Of a stretch of DNA of 64,000 nucleotides, positions 36,254-45,777 are shown piece by piece. Each line of letters begins with the position of its first letter. Position 1 is the stretch's first letter. Both the position numbers and the translations under genes were made by a program. The notes under the pieces were generated by a model. The model was not told where the DNA came from. It did no database searches and saw only the letters and a list, made by a program, of their open reading frames with translations. The DNA comes from Pleurocapsa sp. FMAR1 (GTDB taxonomy: Bacteria; Cyanobacteriota; Cyanobacteriia; Cyanobacteriales; Xenococcaceae), in assembly GCF_963665995.1 (NCBI RefSeq), contig NZ_OY762512.1:2418001-2482000 (forward strand). Direction: 5' to 3'.

Positions 36254-37669
36254 TTAAGCAGCAACCAATTCTTTCTCAGTCTTAGACAACTCATTCAACA
36301 ACGCGCTAACATTAGCTTTCGCATCGCCGAATAACATTTGATTGTTATCCATATAGAACAAAGGATTATCTACTCCTGCATAACCAATACCCAGACTACG
36401 CTTCATAACTACAACGTTTTGAGCTTTCCAAACTTCCATTACGGGCATACCTGCAATGGGGCTGGTAGGATCGTCCAAGGCGCTGGGGTTAACGGTGTCG
36501 TTAGCTCCAATTACCAAGACAACATCTGTATTAGATAAATCGTCGTTAATTTCGTCCATCTCTAACACGATGTCGTAGGGAACATTAGCTTCTGCTAACA
36601 GTACGTTCATGTGTCCAGGCATTCTTCCCGCTACGGGATGGATACCAAAGCGGACTTCTTTGCCTTGTTTGCGGAGGATTTTAGTAATGTCGGAAACAGA
36701 ATGTTGTGCTTGGGCAACTGCCATACCATAACCAGGTACGATAACCACACTTTTAGCATCGTTGAGCATTTCTGCCACTTCTTCGACGTTAGTGGCAGTA
36801 GCTTCGCCCATAGGTTTAGCTTCGCCTGTAGGTGCAGCAGCAGAACCTTCCCCAAAACCGCCTAAAATTACGCTGATAAAGGAACGGTTCATGGCTTCGC
36901 ACATAATGTAGCTGAGGATCGCACCACTGCTTCCGACTAACGCACCAGTTACAATTAGTACGTCATTGGAAAGCATAAAGCCAGCAGCAGCAGCAGCCCA
37001 ACCTGAATAGCTGTTGAGCATGGAGATAACTACGGGCATATCTGCCCCACCGATACCCATAACGAGCAGGAAACCAAGAATACAGGCTAATGCAGTCATG
37101 ATTAACAGTGGCTGTAAGCCGTCGGCTGTTTGCATAAACTGCACGCCCAAAACTACAGAACCAACTAACAAAGCGATATTAATTAAATGACGGGCAGGTA
37201 GCATTAGCGGCTTGCTGCCAAAAGAACCGTTTAGCTTACCAAAGGCGACTACAGAACCAGCAAAGGTAATAGCACCAATAAAGATACCGATATAGATTTC
37301 GAGTTCGTGAATGGTAGCTTCAACCCCAGTCAAGCCATTTTCAGGCTGAAGATAAGTTGCCAAACCAACTAACACAGCAGCTAAACCTACAAAACTATGG
37401 AGAATAGCTACAAGTTCGGGCATAGAAGTCATAGCTACTCTAGCAGCGAGAACTGAGCCGATAATAGCCCCAGGAACGATCGCACCAACTAGAACTCCGT
37501 AACCGTTTACCTGGGCGCTGAGGGCAGTAGCGACAAATGCGATCGCCATACCAATAATTCCGAACAGGTTACCCCGACGGGCTGTTTCCTGGTTGGATAA
37601 TCCTCCCAGGCTGAGGATAAATAAGGCACTGGCTGCAATATAAGCAACCGCCACAAGATTATTTGTCAT
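36254..37669 (-). CDS. pntB: NAD(P) transhydrogenase subunit beta
   Basis: 471 residues. N-terminal two-thirds are membrane helices (domain II), the C-terminal third is the soluble NADP(H)-binding domain III with [47 protein letters not shown] and [17 protein letters not shown]. With PntA it transfers hydride between NADH and NADP+ coupled to proton movement across the (thylakoid or plasma) membrane. 86 bases behind pntA on the same strand; ends with a terminator. Confidence 0.95.
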   Translation of the reverse strand: MTNNLVAVAYIAASALFILSLGGLSNQETARRGNLFGIIGMAIAFVATALSAQVNGYGVLVGAIVPGAIIGSVLAARVAMTSMPELVAILHSFVGLAAVLVGLATYLQPENGLTGVEATIHELEIYIGIFIGAITFAGSVVAFGKLNGSFGSKPLMLPARHLINIALLVGSVVLGVQFMQTADGLQPLLIMTALACILGFLLVMGIGGADMPVVISMLNSYSGWAAAAAGFMLSNDVLIVTGALVGSSGAILSYIMCEAMNRSFISVILGGFGEGSAAAPTGEAKPMGEATATNVEEVAEMLNDAKSVVIVPGYGMAVAQAQHSVSDITKILRKQGKEVRFGIHPVAGRMPGHMNVLLAEANVPYDIVLEMDEINDDLSNTDVVLVIGANDTVNPSALDDPTSPIAGMPVMEVWKAQNVVVMKRSLGIGYAGVDNPLFYMDNNQMLFGDAKANVSALLNELSKTEKELVAA

Positions 37670-37708
37670 ATTGATAAGAATGAAAAGGTCAATTATGAAA
37701 ATGTATCG

Positions 37709-37736
37709 GTAGGGGCGATTCGCGAATCGCCCTTAC
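37709..37736. repeat. Palindromic repeat between pntA and pntB
   Basis: A 28-bp near-perfect palindrome centred on TTCGCGAA, flanked by GTAGGGGCGA and TCGCCCTTAC arms with one mismatch. This GTAGGGGCGATTCGCG motif type is commonly dispersed in cyanobacteria. It could also form a hairpin in the intercistronic mRNA. Confidence 0.7.
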
Positions 37737-37755
37737 GAGATTGTAGATAGATAAA

Positions 37756-39345
37756 TTATTTCTGGAACATTTTGAGCATCCGTTGGGTAACAAGGAAGCC
37801 ACCAGAGATGTTGATTGTGCCGACTAAAATTGCGATCGCGCCTAGAATTACCGAGGGTGAAGTTATTTCTCCTGAGATCTGCAACATACCGCCCAGGATA
37901 ATGATGCCACTAATAGCGTTAGTCACACTCATCAAAGGTGTATGTAAGGCAGGAGAAACGTTCCAAATTACTTGGTAGCCGATAAAGCAGGCTAAGACAA
38001 AAACGGTAAAGTGAGACAAGAAAGAGCTTGGCGCACCGATACCAATTCCCAAGAGTGCTAAACCAGCTACAACTACCCAAAGAACACCGCTAGATTTTTT
38101 CTTTTCTGGAGTGATGGGGGTAATTACAGACTTTGCCTGGGCAGGAGGCGTAGGCGAAGGGTTGTCAATTTTTGGCGGAGGCCAAGTTACTTTGCCTTCG
38201 TGAACAATCAGCGCACCTCGCACAACCTGATCTTCGTAGTCAACTTTATAGTCTTCTGCCCCACCCATGTCTTTGAGTAAGTGCCAAAGGTTTGTCCCAT
38301 ATAGTTGACTAGACTGGGCAGCCATCCGACTGGGTAAGTCCGTTAAACCAACAATAGTTACGCCGTCGTATTTATAAATTTCGTTGGGTTTAGTTACCTC
38401 GCAGTTTCCACCCTGTTCGGCTGCCAAATCTACGACTACAGAACCTTCCTTCATCATTTCTACCATGTCGGTCAGAATGAGTTTTGGTGCTGGTCTGCCT
38501 GGAATTAGGGCAGTAGTAATAATAATATCGATTTCTTTAGCTTGCTCTCTAAAGAGTGCCATCTCGGCATCGATAAACTCTTTGCTCATAGTTTTGGCAT
38601 AGCCACCAGCACCAGAACCGTCTTCTTCAAACTCAAGCTCAAGAAATTCTGCACCAAGGCTTTCCACCTGTTCTTTTACCGCAGGACGAGTATCAAAAGC
38701 ACGCACTATTGCACCAAGACTTCTGGCTGCGCCAATGGCTGCTAAACCTGCTACTCCAGCACCAATTACCATTACTTTAGCAGGAGGAACTTTACCCGCA
38801 GCGGTGATTTGCCCTGTAAAGAAGCGACCAAAGTTGTTAGCAGCCTCGATAACTGCCCGATAGCCCGCAATATTAGCCATCGAAGATAAGGCATCCATTT
38901 TTTGGGCGCGACTGATTCTCGGCACTGCATCCATCGCTAAAACTGTTGCTTGGCGATCTGCTAGCTTGTTTAATAATTCTTCATTTTGTGCGGGCCAGAT
39001 AAAGCTAATAATAGTTTTACCTTCGGGCATCACCTCAATTTCCGCATCTTCGGGAGCGCGAACCTTAAGGATAATATCCGCTTCTGACCAAAGAGAGGCT
39101 GCATCACTGACAATGGTACAGTCTGCTTCTTGATAGGCTTGATCTGTAAAATTAGCTGCTGCCCCTGCATTGCTTTCTACTAAAATTTCAAAGCCGAGTT
39201 TTTGTAGCTTTTTAACCGTATTAGGTGTGGCTGCGACACGGCATTCATTGTTATATATTTCTTTTGGTATGCCAATTTTACGAGGAGCTTGCTTACCTTG
39301 TGGCTGATTGCTATCCTGTGTTTGCCTATCGACGGTTGCAGTCAT
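37756..39345 (-). CDS. pntA: NAD(P) transhydrogenase subunit alpha
   Basis: 529 residues, alpha1 and alpha2 in one chain. Domain I (NAD-binding) covers about 1-380: [67 protein letters not shown] Pro-rich linker near 395-415 leads to a membrane part of about four helices (domain II). First gene of the pntA-pntB unit. Start at the ATG before TATVDRQTQ. Confidence 0.95.
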   Translation of the reverse strand: MTATVDRQTQDSNQPQGKQAPRKIGIPKEIYNNECRVAATPNTVKKLQKLGFEILVESNAGAAANFTDQAYQEADCTIVSDAASLWSEADIILKVRAPEDAEIEVMPEGKTIISFIWPAQNEELLNKLADRQATVLAMDAVPRISRAQKMDALSSMANIAGYRAVIEAANNFGRFFTGQITAAGKVPPAKVMVIGAGVAGLAAIGAARSLGAIVRAFDTRPAVKEQVESLGAEFLELEFEEDGSGAGGYAKTMSKEFIDAEMALFREQAKEIDIIITTALIPGRPAPKLILTDMVEMMKEGSVVVDLAAEQGGNCEVTKPNEIYKYDGVTIVGLTDLPSRMAAQSSQLYGTNLWHLLKDMGGAEDYKVDYEDQVVRGALIVHEGKVTWPPPKIDNPSPTPPAQAKSVITPITPEKKKSSGVLWVVVAGLALLGIGIGAPSSFLSHFTVFVLACFIGYQVIWNVSPALHTPLMSVTNAISGIIILGGMLQISGEITSPSVILGAIAILVGTINISGGFLVTQRMLKMFQK

Positions 39346-39695
39346 AAATTCTCCTAAGAATGTGAATGTACGAAATAATATAAGGACTAAAAAATCTTCT
39401 TATTAAAATTAAGCAATGCTAAAGCTATAAATTCCCCCAAGTAATTGATTCTAAAACGATCCCCCAGTTTTGTAGCCTATTCTTTAACTTGTCTTAGTAA
39501 TTATTAAATATATCTCCAGCTTTTTCTCAAGATATAAGAATCTACCAAATACTTGTAGGATATATGTTCTGATAATTGAATTGATGGTTAATAACGTCTT
39601 GGTAACAAAAACTTTTGTTAAGTATTTATTTCTATCAAAAATTAGGTTTGTCTATGGTGCGATCGCATAACCGATTGAACAGATCGCTTTCGAGA
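39346..39695. other. AT-rich region upstream of pntA
   Basis: No gene seen; probably contains the pntA promoter. Confidence 0.4.
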
Positions 39696-39747
39696 CTTGA
39701 AACGATAATTAGCTTGTGCTGTTTTCTGTCTTACAGGCGATCGCTCT
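39696..39747. repeat. Partial right end of the MITE-like repeat
   Basis: Matches the last ~50 bases of the copy at 39765-39915 (CTTGAAACGATAATTAGCTTGTG ... CAGGCGATCGCTCT), but the terminal inverted repeat is degraded. Suggests the array once had another copy. Confidence 0.6.
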
Positions 39748-39764
39748 GGCGGTGCTAGCAAAAC

Positions 39765-39915
39765 GTAGGGTGAGCATTGGAAAGATATGTAGAGGGAAAA
39801 GATTAATATTATAATGCCCACCATCGCAACCAAGTATAGATGATGGGTAAATTTGGTGGGCAGCAAGCTATTCTTGAAACGATAATTAGCTTGTGCTATT
39901 TTTTGCCCACCCTAC
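39765..39915. mobile_element. MITE-like element, copy A
   Basis: 151 bases with inverted ends GTAGGGTGAGCA and TGCCCACCCTAC. The interior has AAGATATGTAGAGGGAAAAG and a GGTAAATTTGGTG segment shared with copies B and C. No coding capacity for a transposase. Confidence 0.75.
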
Positions 39916-39945
39916 AGGCGATCGCTCTCGCGGTTCTAGCAAAAC

Positions 39946-40095
39946 GTAGGGTGGGCATTGGAAAGATATGTAGAGGGAAAAGATTAATATTGTAATGCCC
40001 ACCAACGCAACTAAGATAAATAATGGGTAAATTTGGTGTGCAATAAGCTGTTCTTGAAACGCTAATTTGCTAGTATCATCCTTTGCCCACCCTAC
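39946..40095. mobile_element. MITE-like element, copy B
   Basis: 150 bases, ends GTAGGGTGGGCA and TGCCCACCCTAC (perfect 12-bp inverted repeat). Starts 181 bases after the start of copy A with the same 30-base spacer (CAGGCGATCGCTCT.GCGGT.CTAGC), so A and B form a tandem unit. Confidence 0.8.
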
Positions 40096-40138
40096 AGGCG
40101 ATCGCTCTTTGATAGCAGCTCCAAATGATAATTTACAT

Positions 40139-40660
40139 CTAGGCATCAATGAATTTGAAAGCAGCTTCAAAATTCCCGTCGGGCATAGTAGTCTGACCGA
40201 CATAGGCATTGGGACAGCGAATGCTTCTGGGTTGACCTTCTGGCAAGATGATTTTGGCAAGATTAACTTGGAAGATAAGGCTGTCTTGAAACAAAGTCCT
40301 CGTCAAATTAGCATTAAAGAGGTCTGTTTTGACCAGAGTAGCCCCAGTCAAGTCAGCATCAGTCAAATCAGCTTTCCACAAGCTGGCACGAACAAAATTG
40401 GCTCCAGTCAGATCGGCATCCCTTAGATTAGCCAAGTTCATTCGAGAACGAAACAAGTAGGTTCCAACCATTTTAGCTCCGCTCAAATTAACTCTATCCA
40501 TAATGAAGGATTCCAGGTTAACTCCACTCAAGATAATATCACTCAGATTGGCTTCTTGAAAAGCTCCGACACTAGAATTAGCAGGAAACTGAACGCCAGC
40601 GAAGTTTCTTTCTCCAGTGGCATAGCGTTGGAGCAAATCGTCAGGGGTAATGTAGGTCAT
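40139..40660 (-). CDS. Pentapeptide repeat protein
   Basis: 173 residues. From about residue 35 there are roughly 17 tandem A(D/N)LxX-type pentapeptides (EANLSDIILSGVNLE ... LANLRDADLTGANFVRASLW ... ADLTDADLTGATL), forming a right-handed beta helix; N-terminus (TPDDLLQRYATGERNF) and C-terminus are non-repeat. No function can be read from the sequence. Flanked on both sides by MITE-like copies; its 3' end is 44 bases from copy B. Confidence 0.9.
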   Translation of the reverse strand: MTYITPDDLLQRYATGERNFAGVQFPANSSVGAFQEANLSDIILSGVNLESFIMDRVNLSGAKMVGTYLFRSRMNLANLRDADLTGANFVRASLWKADLTDADLTGATLVKTDLFNANLTRTLFQDSLIFQVNLAKIILPEGQPRSIRCPNAYVGQTTMPDGNFEAAFKFIDA

Positions 40661-40666
40661 TTTAAC

Positions 40667-40984
40667 GATATTGAAATAATTAATGTCCTCAATAATAGCG
40701 CAACCAATATCTGGTCAAATTTAATCCAATCCGAAACAGAATTAGACATCGATTTTCAAATAATCGACTTACCCAAAGGACAACTAGCCGAAGCTACCAT
40801 CACTGACTTTGATGACTCGGCAAAACCCAACGCAGGAACAATTCTCATCGACCGTGATGCCAACGGGAGCGGCTGGTTTATCGATGAAACACCCTTAGAT
40901 AACTCAGAATTCACCGCCCAAAACACAGCGGTTCTAGCAAAACGTAGGGTGGGCATTGAAAGATATGTAAAGGGAAAAGATTAA
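40667..40984 (+). pseudogene. Fragment of a secreted/surface protein gene, truncated by MITE copy C
   Basis: The frame encodes ATNIWSNLIQSETELDIDF, NAGTILIDRDANGSGWFID and ETPLDNSEFTAQ, which resemble the N-terminal part of large secreted cyanobacterial proteins related to matrixin-like metalloproteases. It has no signal peptide, its upstream end overlaps the start of the divergent pentapeptide gene, and downstream it runs into MITE copy C, whose first bases supply the last residues (KRRVGIERY). No catalytic HExxH is left. A remnant. Confidence 0.5.
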
Positions 40985-41092
40985 TATTGTAATGCCCACC
41001 AACGCAACCAAGATAGATGATGTGTAAATTTGGTGTGCAATAAGCTGTTCTTGAAACGCTAATTTGCTAGTATCATCCTTTGCCCACCCTAC
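40944..41092. mobile_element. MITE-like element, copy C
   Basis: 149 bases with perfect ends GTAGGGTGGGCA / TGCCCACCCTAC; differs from copy B by only a handful of bases. Lies between the truncated gene fragment and tyrA. Confidence 0.8.
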
Positions 41093-41192
41093 AGGCTACA
41101 GGCTATAAATTTTCTTCAAAAGCTAATTCTAGCTGCTATCCTAAAACGATCCCCAGTTTTGTATCCTATTCTTTTGAGCAATAAAATTGATA

Positions 41193-42029
41193 ATGAAAAT
41201 TGGTATTGTGGGCTTGGGTTTAATCGGTGGTTCTTTGGGCATCGATTTGCGATCGCAAGGACACCAGATCACAGGCATTTCCCGTCAAGAAACTACCTGT
41301 AAGACTGCCATTGCTAAAGGCATTGTGGATCGAGCTAGTACCAAATTTGATTTGCTGCAAGATTTAGAGCTAATGATTGTCTGTACTCCTATTTCGGCGA
41401 TCGCATCTACCATTAAACAAATAATTCCCCATCTTAATACCGATACTATCATTACTGACGTAGGTTCTGTCAAATCGCCAATTGTTAAAGAATGCAGTCA
41501 GCTATGGTCAAACTTTATTGGTGGACACCCCATGGCAGGAACAGCCGAAAGCGGTATTGAAGCAGCACAGGCAAATTTGTTCACAGGTGCAGCCTATGTA
41601 TTTACGCCTACGGAACAGACTAAGCCTGAAAATATAGCCAAATTAAAAGCGATCGCCTTAGATTTAAATGCTGTTCCCTATATTTGCGATGCTCAAATAC
41701 ACGATCGCGCCGTTAGCTATATTTCCCATTTGCCCGTGATGATCAGTGCAAGTTTGATACAGGCTTGTCTACAAGAACCACCAGACACATTACAATTAGC
41801 TCAAATACTTGCCAGTTCAGGCTTTAGGGATACCAGTCGTGTTGGTGGTGGTAATCCAGAATTAGGGGTAATGATGGCAAAATATAATCGAACTGAGTTA
41901 TTGCGATCGCTTTACAGTTACCGAGATAATCTAGATGAAATTATTGATTTGATTGAAGCGGAAAGTTGGGATAGTTTGGCAGGAGTATTAAAGGTAAATG
42001 GAGAGGAAAGATCGAAGTTTTTGAATTAA
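41193..42029 (+). CDS. tyrA: Prephenate/arogenate dehydrogenase
   Basis: 279 residues from the ATG at 41193; a TTG two codons upstream is also in frame but the dinucleotide-binding strand (KIGIVGLGLIGGSLG) begins at the ATG. Other hallmarks: VCTPISAI, ITDVGSVKSPIV, GGHPMAGTAESG, and the helical dimer domain with HDRAVSYISHLPVM and GFRDTSRVGGGNPEL. In cyanobacteria this enzyme is usually NADP-dependent arogenate dehydrogenase, making tyrosine. Transcribed alone. Confidence 0.9.
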   Translation: MKIGIVGLGLIGGSLGIDLRSQGHQITGISRQETTCKTAIAKGIVDRASTKFDLLQDLELMIVCTPISAIASTIKQIIPHLNTDTIITDVGSVKSPIVKECSQLWSNFIGGHPMAGTAESGIEAAQANLFTGAAYVFTPTEQTKPENIAKLKAIALDLNAVPYICDAQIHDRAVSYISHLPVMISASLIQACLQEPPDTLQLAQILASSGFRDTSRVGGGNPELGVMMAKYNRTELLRSLYSYRDNLDEIIDLIEAESWDSLAGVLKVNGEERSKFLN

Positions 42030-42085
42030 TTTTGATTACTACTGAATATTTTTGAATCGATATAGATAATTAATTTGCTTGAAAA

Positions 42086-42553
42086 ATGGAAAAATCATTA
42101 TCTTCTGTATGTATAGACGAATCGTTACAGCCTTTAGTATGGTTTGGCTACTATCTTCTTGTGAAGTGGGCTTCTGAGGGAATAAAAAGTATTATGAATA
42201 ATAAAAAGAAAAATTATTTTCCTTTATACTTTAGCTTGACTACAGTTGCTATCTTGACGTTTTTTGCCAAATACACTTATATAAGTTCAATTATTATGGG
42301 AATATCCATATTCGCACATGAAGTTTTATGGAAAGAAAATAAATATGCTGCGTCGATAGTTTTTTTATTTCTAGGTATAGCTTTTACTTTTAGCTTAATT
42401 GAAACAACAATTTTGCATTCTATAATAGGATTAACATTTGTGTTGTTGAGCTTTATACTTATCAAAAATGAAAAAAGAATAAATTTTTTTATTAGAGTAT
42501 TAAGATCCAAAAAAATAAGTTTTAAATCATTAGATATAGTACTTTTTTTATAG
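42086..42553 (+). CDS. Hypothetical membrane protein
   Basis: 155 residues, about four membrane helices (FPLYFSLTTVAILTFFA, YISSIIMGISIFAHEVL, AASIVFLFLGIAFTFSLIE, HSIIGLTFVLLSFILI). Very AT-rich and unlike any family I know. It precedes the potassium channel gene by 75 bases on the same strand. Confidence 0.5.
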   Translation: MEKSLSSVCIDESLQPLVWFGYYLLVKWASEGIKSIMNNKKKNYFPLYFSLTTVAILTFFAKYTYISSIIMGISIFAHEVLWKENKYAASIVFLFLGIAFTFSLIETTILHSIIGLTFVLLSFILIKNEKRINFFIRVLRSKKISFKSLDIVLFL

Positions 42554-42627
42554 TTAAAGTTAAAAGAAATCGCACCGTTAGCTGGATTTATCATTTACAT
42601 ATAGTCCATATTTTCTTAAAAAGTATA

Positions 42628-43473
42628 GTGTTACCAGAAGATCTAGTAGTAACAGAAGAGTCCAAAATCAAATCACTATCATTACGTCGCAAAATAGCTT
42701 TTTATTTAGAAGATACTGAAACTAGTTTAGGTTTGTGGTTAGATTTAGTTATTTTAGGATTAATATTATTATCTTCAGGAATATTCGTTGCCCAAACATA
42801 TCCTATTAGTCAACAATTACAAACGATATTAAGCAATATAGATTTAATAATTTTGATTATTTTTACTATTGAATATCTAGTGCGTTGTTGGTCAGCAGAT
42901 AATCCTCAAAAATACTTTTTTAGCTTCTTCGGGTTTATAGATTTAATTTCCGTTTTGCCATTGCTTTTAGGATGGATTAATGTTGGTTACTTGCGGATAT
43001 TTCGTTGGTTTCGGATTTTGCGAATTATTAGATTTTGGAAAATAGAAAAACTTTTACCAGGTATTCAAGCCAAAGACAGCATTGTTTTAATACGCATCTT
43101 TCTAACTCTATTTACCATAATTTTTGTTTATGCAGGATTAATTTATCAAGTAGAATATCAAATAAATAGCGATCGCCTAAAAAACTTTTTTGATGCTCTT
43201 TATTTCGTGGTGGTAACCATGACAACTGTTGGCTATGGCGACGTTACACCCTTATCTCAGCCAGGAAGAGTTATGACATTATTAATGATTTTTACAGGAG
43301 TTTTATTGATTCCTTGGCAACTGAGTGAATTAATTAGACAAATAGTAAAAAGCTCTATAGTCAAAACCTCTAGCTTTATAGAGCATAAATGTAGTAACTG
43401 TAATTTATCTCGCCACGATTCTGATGCTCAGTTTTGTAAACAATGTGGAGCTAAATTAGGAATAAAAATTTAA
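42628..43473 (+). CDS. Voltage-gated potassium channel-like protein with C-terminal zinc ribbon
   Basis: 281 residues from a GTG start. Six membrane segments: S1-S4 with an Arg-rich S4 (LRIFRWFRILRIIRFWK), pore loop with selectivity filter TTVGYGDV near residue 200, then S6. The C-terminus ends in two CxxC pairs (HKCSNCNLS and FCKQCGAKL), a zinc-ribbon rather than an RCK or CNB domain. Predicted homotetrameric potassium channel; the ribbon may be a sensor or an oligomerisation element. The start could be later but no ATG precedes the first helix. Confidence 0.85.
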   Translation: MLPEDLVVTEESKIKSLSLRRKIAFYLEDTETSLGLWLDLVILGLILLSSGIFVAQTYPISQQLQTILSNIDLIILIIFTIEYLVRCWSADNPQKYFFSFFGFIDLISVLPLLLGWINVGYLRIFRWFRILRIIRFWKIEKLLPGIQAKDSIVLIRIFLTLFTIIFVYAGLIYQVEYQINSDRLKNFFDALYFVVVTMTTVGYGDVTPLSQPGRVMTLLMIFTGVLLIPWQLSELIRQIVKSSIVKTSSFIEHKCSNCNLSRHDSDAQFCKQCGAKLGIKI

Positions 43474-43639
43474 ATATAGTTCACAACTTGGAAGGTTTAT
43501 AAATTTTAGAAAAGTTCAAAGTTATAATCATCAAATTAAATACTCAATAGCTCAACTATTGCTTTGAGTTTGACCCCCTAAATAGATTACAGTTAGTTAC
43601 TAGGTTTTATTAGCCTCAAGAAATTCCCAAGCGATCGCC

Positions 43640-45667
43640 ATGCCTGCTGTAACTACTGCCCCTAAAAATTTTAACTTTCCCTTAACTGCCGTTGTTGGAC
43701 AAGAATCTATCAAGCTGGCTTTATTGTTGTCGGCTATCGATCCAGAACTGGGAGGAGTAGCGATCGCTGGTCGTCGAGGAACGGCTAAATCGGTTATGGC
43801 ACGGGCGATTTACAATCTTTTGCCCCCGATAGAAATTATCAAGGGTTCTCTTTACAACTGCGATCCGTCTAAGCCTCAAGATTGGGATGATGATACCGTT
43901 GCTCAGTATGGCAATATAGCCTTAGAAGATATTCCAACTCAGATAGTGCCTGCGCCTTTTGTGCAGATACCATTGGGAGTCACAGAAGACAGGTTAGTTG
44001 GCTCAGTGGATTTAGAAGAGTCGGTTAAGCAGGGCGAACCCATATTTCAACCAGGGTTACTGGCTCAGGCGCATCGCGGGGTTTTGTATATTGATGAAAT
44101 TAATCTTTTAGACGAGCAAATTGCCAATCAACTACTGACAGTTTTAACCGATGGACGTAACGTAATTGAACGCGAAGGCATTAGCTTTCAGCATCCCTGT
44201 AAGCCAATTCTCATTGCTACATATAATCCTGAAGAAGGAGTACTGCGGGAGCATCTTTTAGATCGAATTGCGATCGCTCTTTCTGCTGATCGTGCGTTAT
44301 CCCTCGAACAAAGAGTAGAAGCAGTAAATCAGGTGATCGACTTTACCAGTTCTCCCCAAGAATTTGTCAATGCCTATGAAGAAGACACCGATAGTCTCCA
44401 AACTGATATTATTTTGGCGCGGGAATGGCTCAAGGAAGTCAAAATAACGCACGAGCAAATACTCTATTTAGTTCAAGAGGCCGTCAGGGGAACAGTAGAG
44501 GGGCATCGAGCCGAACTGTTTGCCGTTCGGGTAGCCAAAGCCTGTGCAGCCTTAGACGGTAGAGATAACGTTACTGCTGATGATTTACGCAAAGCGGTAG
44601 AATTAGTAATTGTTCCCCGTGCCACTACTATCGAAGCACCCCCTGACGACGCACCGCCTCCACCACCGCCACCACCCGAACAGCAGCAGCCTGATGAGGA
44701 ACCAAATCAGGATCAAGATGAGGATGAATCAGAAGAAGAGGAGCAAGAAGAACCCGAACAAGAACCTCCTGCTATTCCTGATGAGTTTGTCTTTGATATT
44801 GAAGGGGTAGTATTAGATCCAGAAGTGCTTACCTTTGCCCAAACTATGCAGCGTCAGGGTAAATCTGGGGCGCGGAATTTAATCTTCTCAGAGGATCGCG
44901 GACGCTATATTAAGCCGATGATTCCCAAGGGCAAAGTTAAAAGGATTGCCATAGATGCCACGCTGCGTAATGCTGCTCCTTACCAGAAAGCTAGGCGAGA
45001 ACGTAATCCTGGGCGCAACGTCATTGTTGAGCAAAGCGATTTACGCTCTAAGCGTATGGCACGCAAGGCTGGTTCGTTAATTATCTTTGTAGTTGATGCC
45101 TCTGGTTCGATGGCACTGAATAGAATGCAGTCAGCTAAAGGTGCGGTGATGCGCCTTTTGACAGAAGCTTATGAAAACCGCGACCAAATATCTTTAATTC
45201 CGTTCCGTGGTGAACGGGCTGATGTTTTGTTGCCTCCTACCCGCTCAATAACTATGGCAAAAGGCAGATTGGAAAGCCTTCCCTGTGGTGGAGGCTCTCC
45301 TTTATCTCATGGTTTAACCCAAGCGGTAAACGTGGGTATTAACGCCCAAATGTCGGGAGATATCGGACAGGTAGTTATTGTAGCCATTACCGATGGTCGA
45401 GGTAATATTTCTCTGTCTCGTTCTTTGGGTGAAACTCCAGAAGCAGGAGCAGAAAAACCAAATATCAAAGAGGAATTACTTAATATAGCGGGAAAAATAC
45501 GCGCTATAAACATGAAACTGCTGGTAATTGATACAGAAAGCCGTTTTGTCTCGACTGGATTTGCCAAGGAACTAGCTAAACAGGCTGGTGGAACATACTA
45601 TCATTTGCCTAAAGCGACGGATAAGGCGATCGCCGATATGGCTAGAGGCGCAATTTCTAATCTCTAG
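43640..45667 (+). CDS. chlD: Magnesium chelatase subunit D
   Basis: 675 residues in three parts: an AAA+ domain (1-330; [43 protein letters not shown]) with a degenerate P-loop as usual for ChlD, a Pro-run plus acidic linker (about 335-385), and a C-terminal von Willebrand A domain with MIDAS motif VVDASGSMA near 487. With ChlI and ChlH it inserts Mg2+ into protoporphyrin IX, the first committed step of chlorophyll synthesis. Intact and of normal length. A repeat hairpin follows the stop. Confidence 0.95.
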   Translation: MPAVTTAPKNFNFPLTAVVGQESIKLALLLSAIDPELGGVAIAGRRGTAKSVMARAIYNLLPPIEIIKGSLYNCDPSKPQDWDDDTVAQYGNIALEDIPTQIVPAPFVQIPLGVTEDRLVGSVDLEESVKQGEPIFQPGLLAQAHRGVLYIDEINLLDEQIANQLLTVLTDGRNVIEREGISFQHPCKPILIATYNPEEGVLREHLLDRIAIALSADRALSLEQRVEAVNQVIDFTSSPQEFVNAYEEDTDSLQTDIILAREWLKEVKITHEQILYLVQEAVRGTVEGHRAELFAVRVAKACAALDGRDNVTADDLRKAVELVIVPRATTIEAPPDDAPPPPPPPPEQQQPDEEPNQDQDEDESEEEEQEEPEQEPPAIPDEFVFDIEGVVLDPEVLTFAQTMQRQGKSGARNLIFSEDRGRYIKPMIPKGKVKRIAIDATLRNAAPYQKARRERNPGRNVIVEQSDLRSKRMARKAGSLIIFVVDASGSMALNRMQSAKGAVMRLLTEAYENRDQISLIPFRGERADVLLPPTRSITMAKGRLESLPCGGGSPLSHGLTQAVNVGINAQMSGDIGQVVIVAITDGRGNISLSRSLGETPEAGAEKPNIKEELLNIAGKIRAINMKLLVIDTESRFVSTGFAKELAKQAGGTYYHLPKATDKAIADMARGAISNL

Positions 45668-45694
45668 AGTGCAGTAATCAGTAACTACTCGGCT

Positions 45695-45771
45695 AAAACT
45701 TACGCACCTGCCCCCTAGCCCCTAAAGTTGGGGGCTAGGGGGAGGGAATTTACTAGACTGCGTAAGTCCTA
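45695..45771. mobile_element. Short palindromic MITE-like element between chlD and porin gene
   Basis: Nested inverted repeats: outer ACTTACGCA / TGCGTAAGT and an inner perfect 12-bp stem CCCCCTAGCCCC / GGGGCTAGGGGG with a short loop. TCGGCT at 45689-45694 and 45772-45777 could be a target duplication. The TTACGCA ends resemble the element at 50049-50150. May also serve as a terminator for the convergent genes. Confidence 0.65.
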
Positions 45772-45777
45772 TCGGCT

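Noticed and set aside
39642-40260. Open frames of 74-124 codons on the minus strand in the MITE array
   Set aside because: They translate the repeat units themselves (repeated ILIFSLYISFQC segments) and so are not genes.
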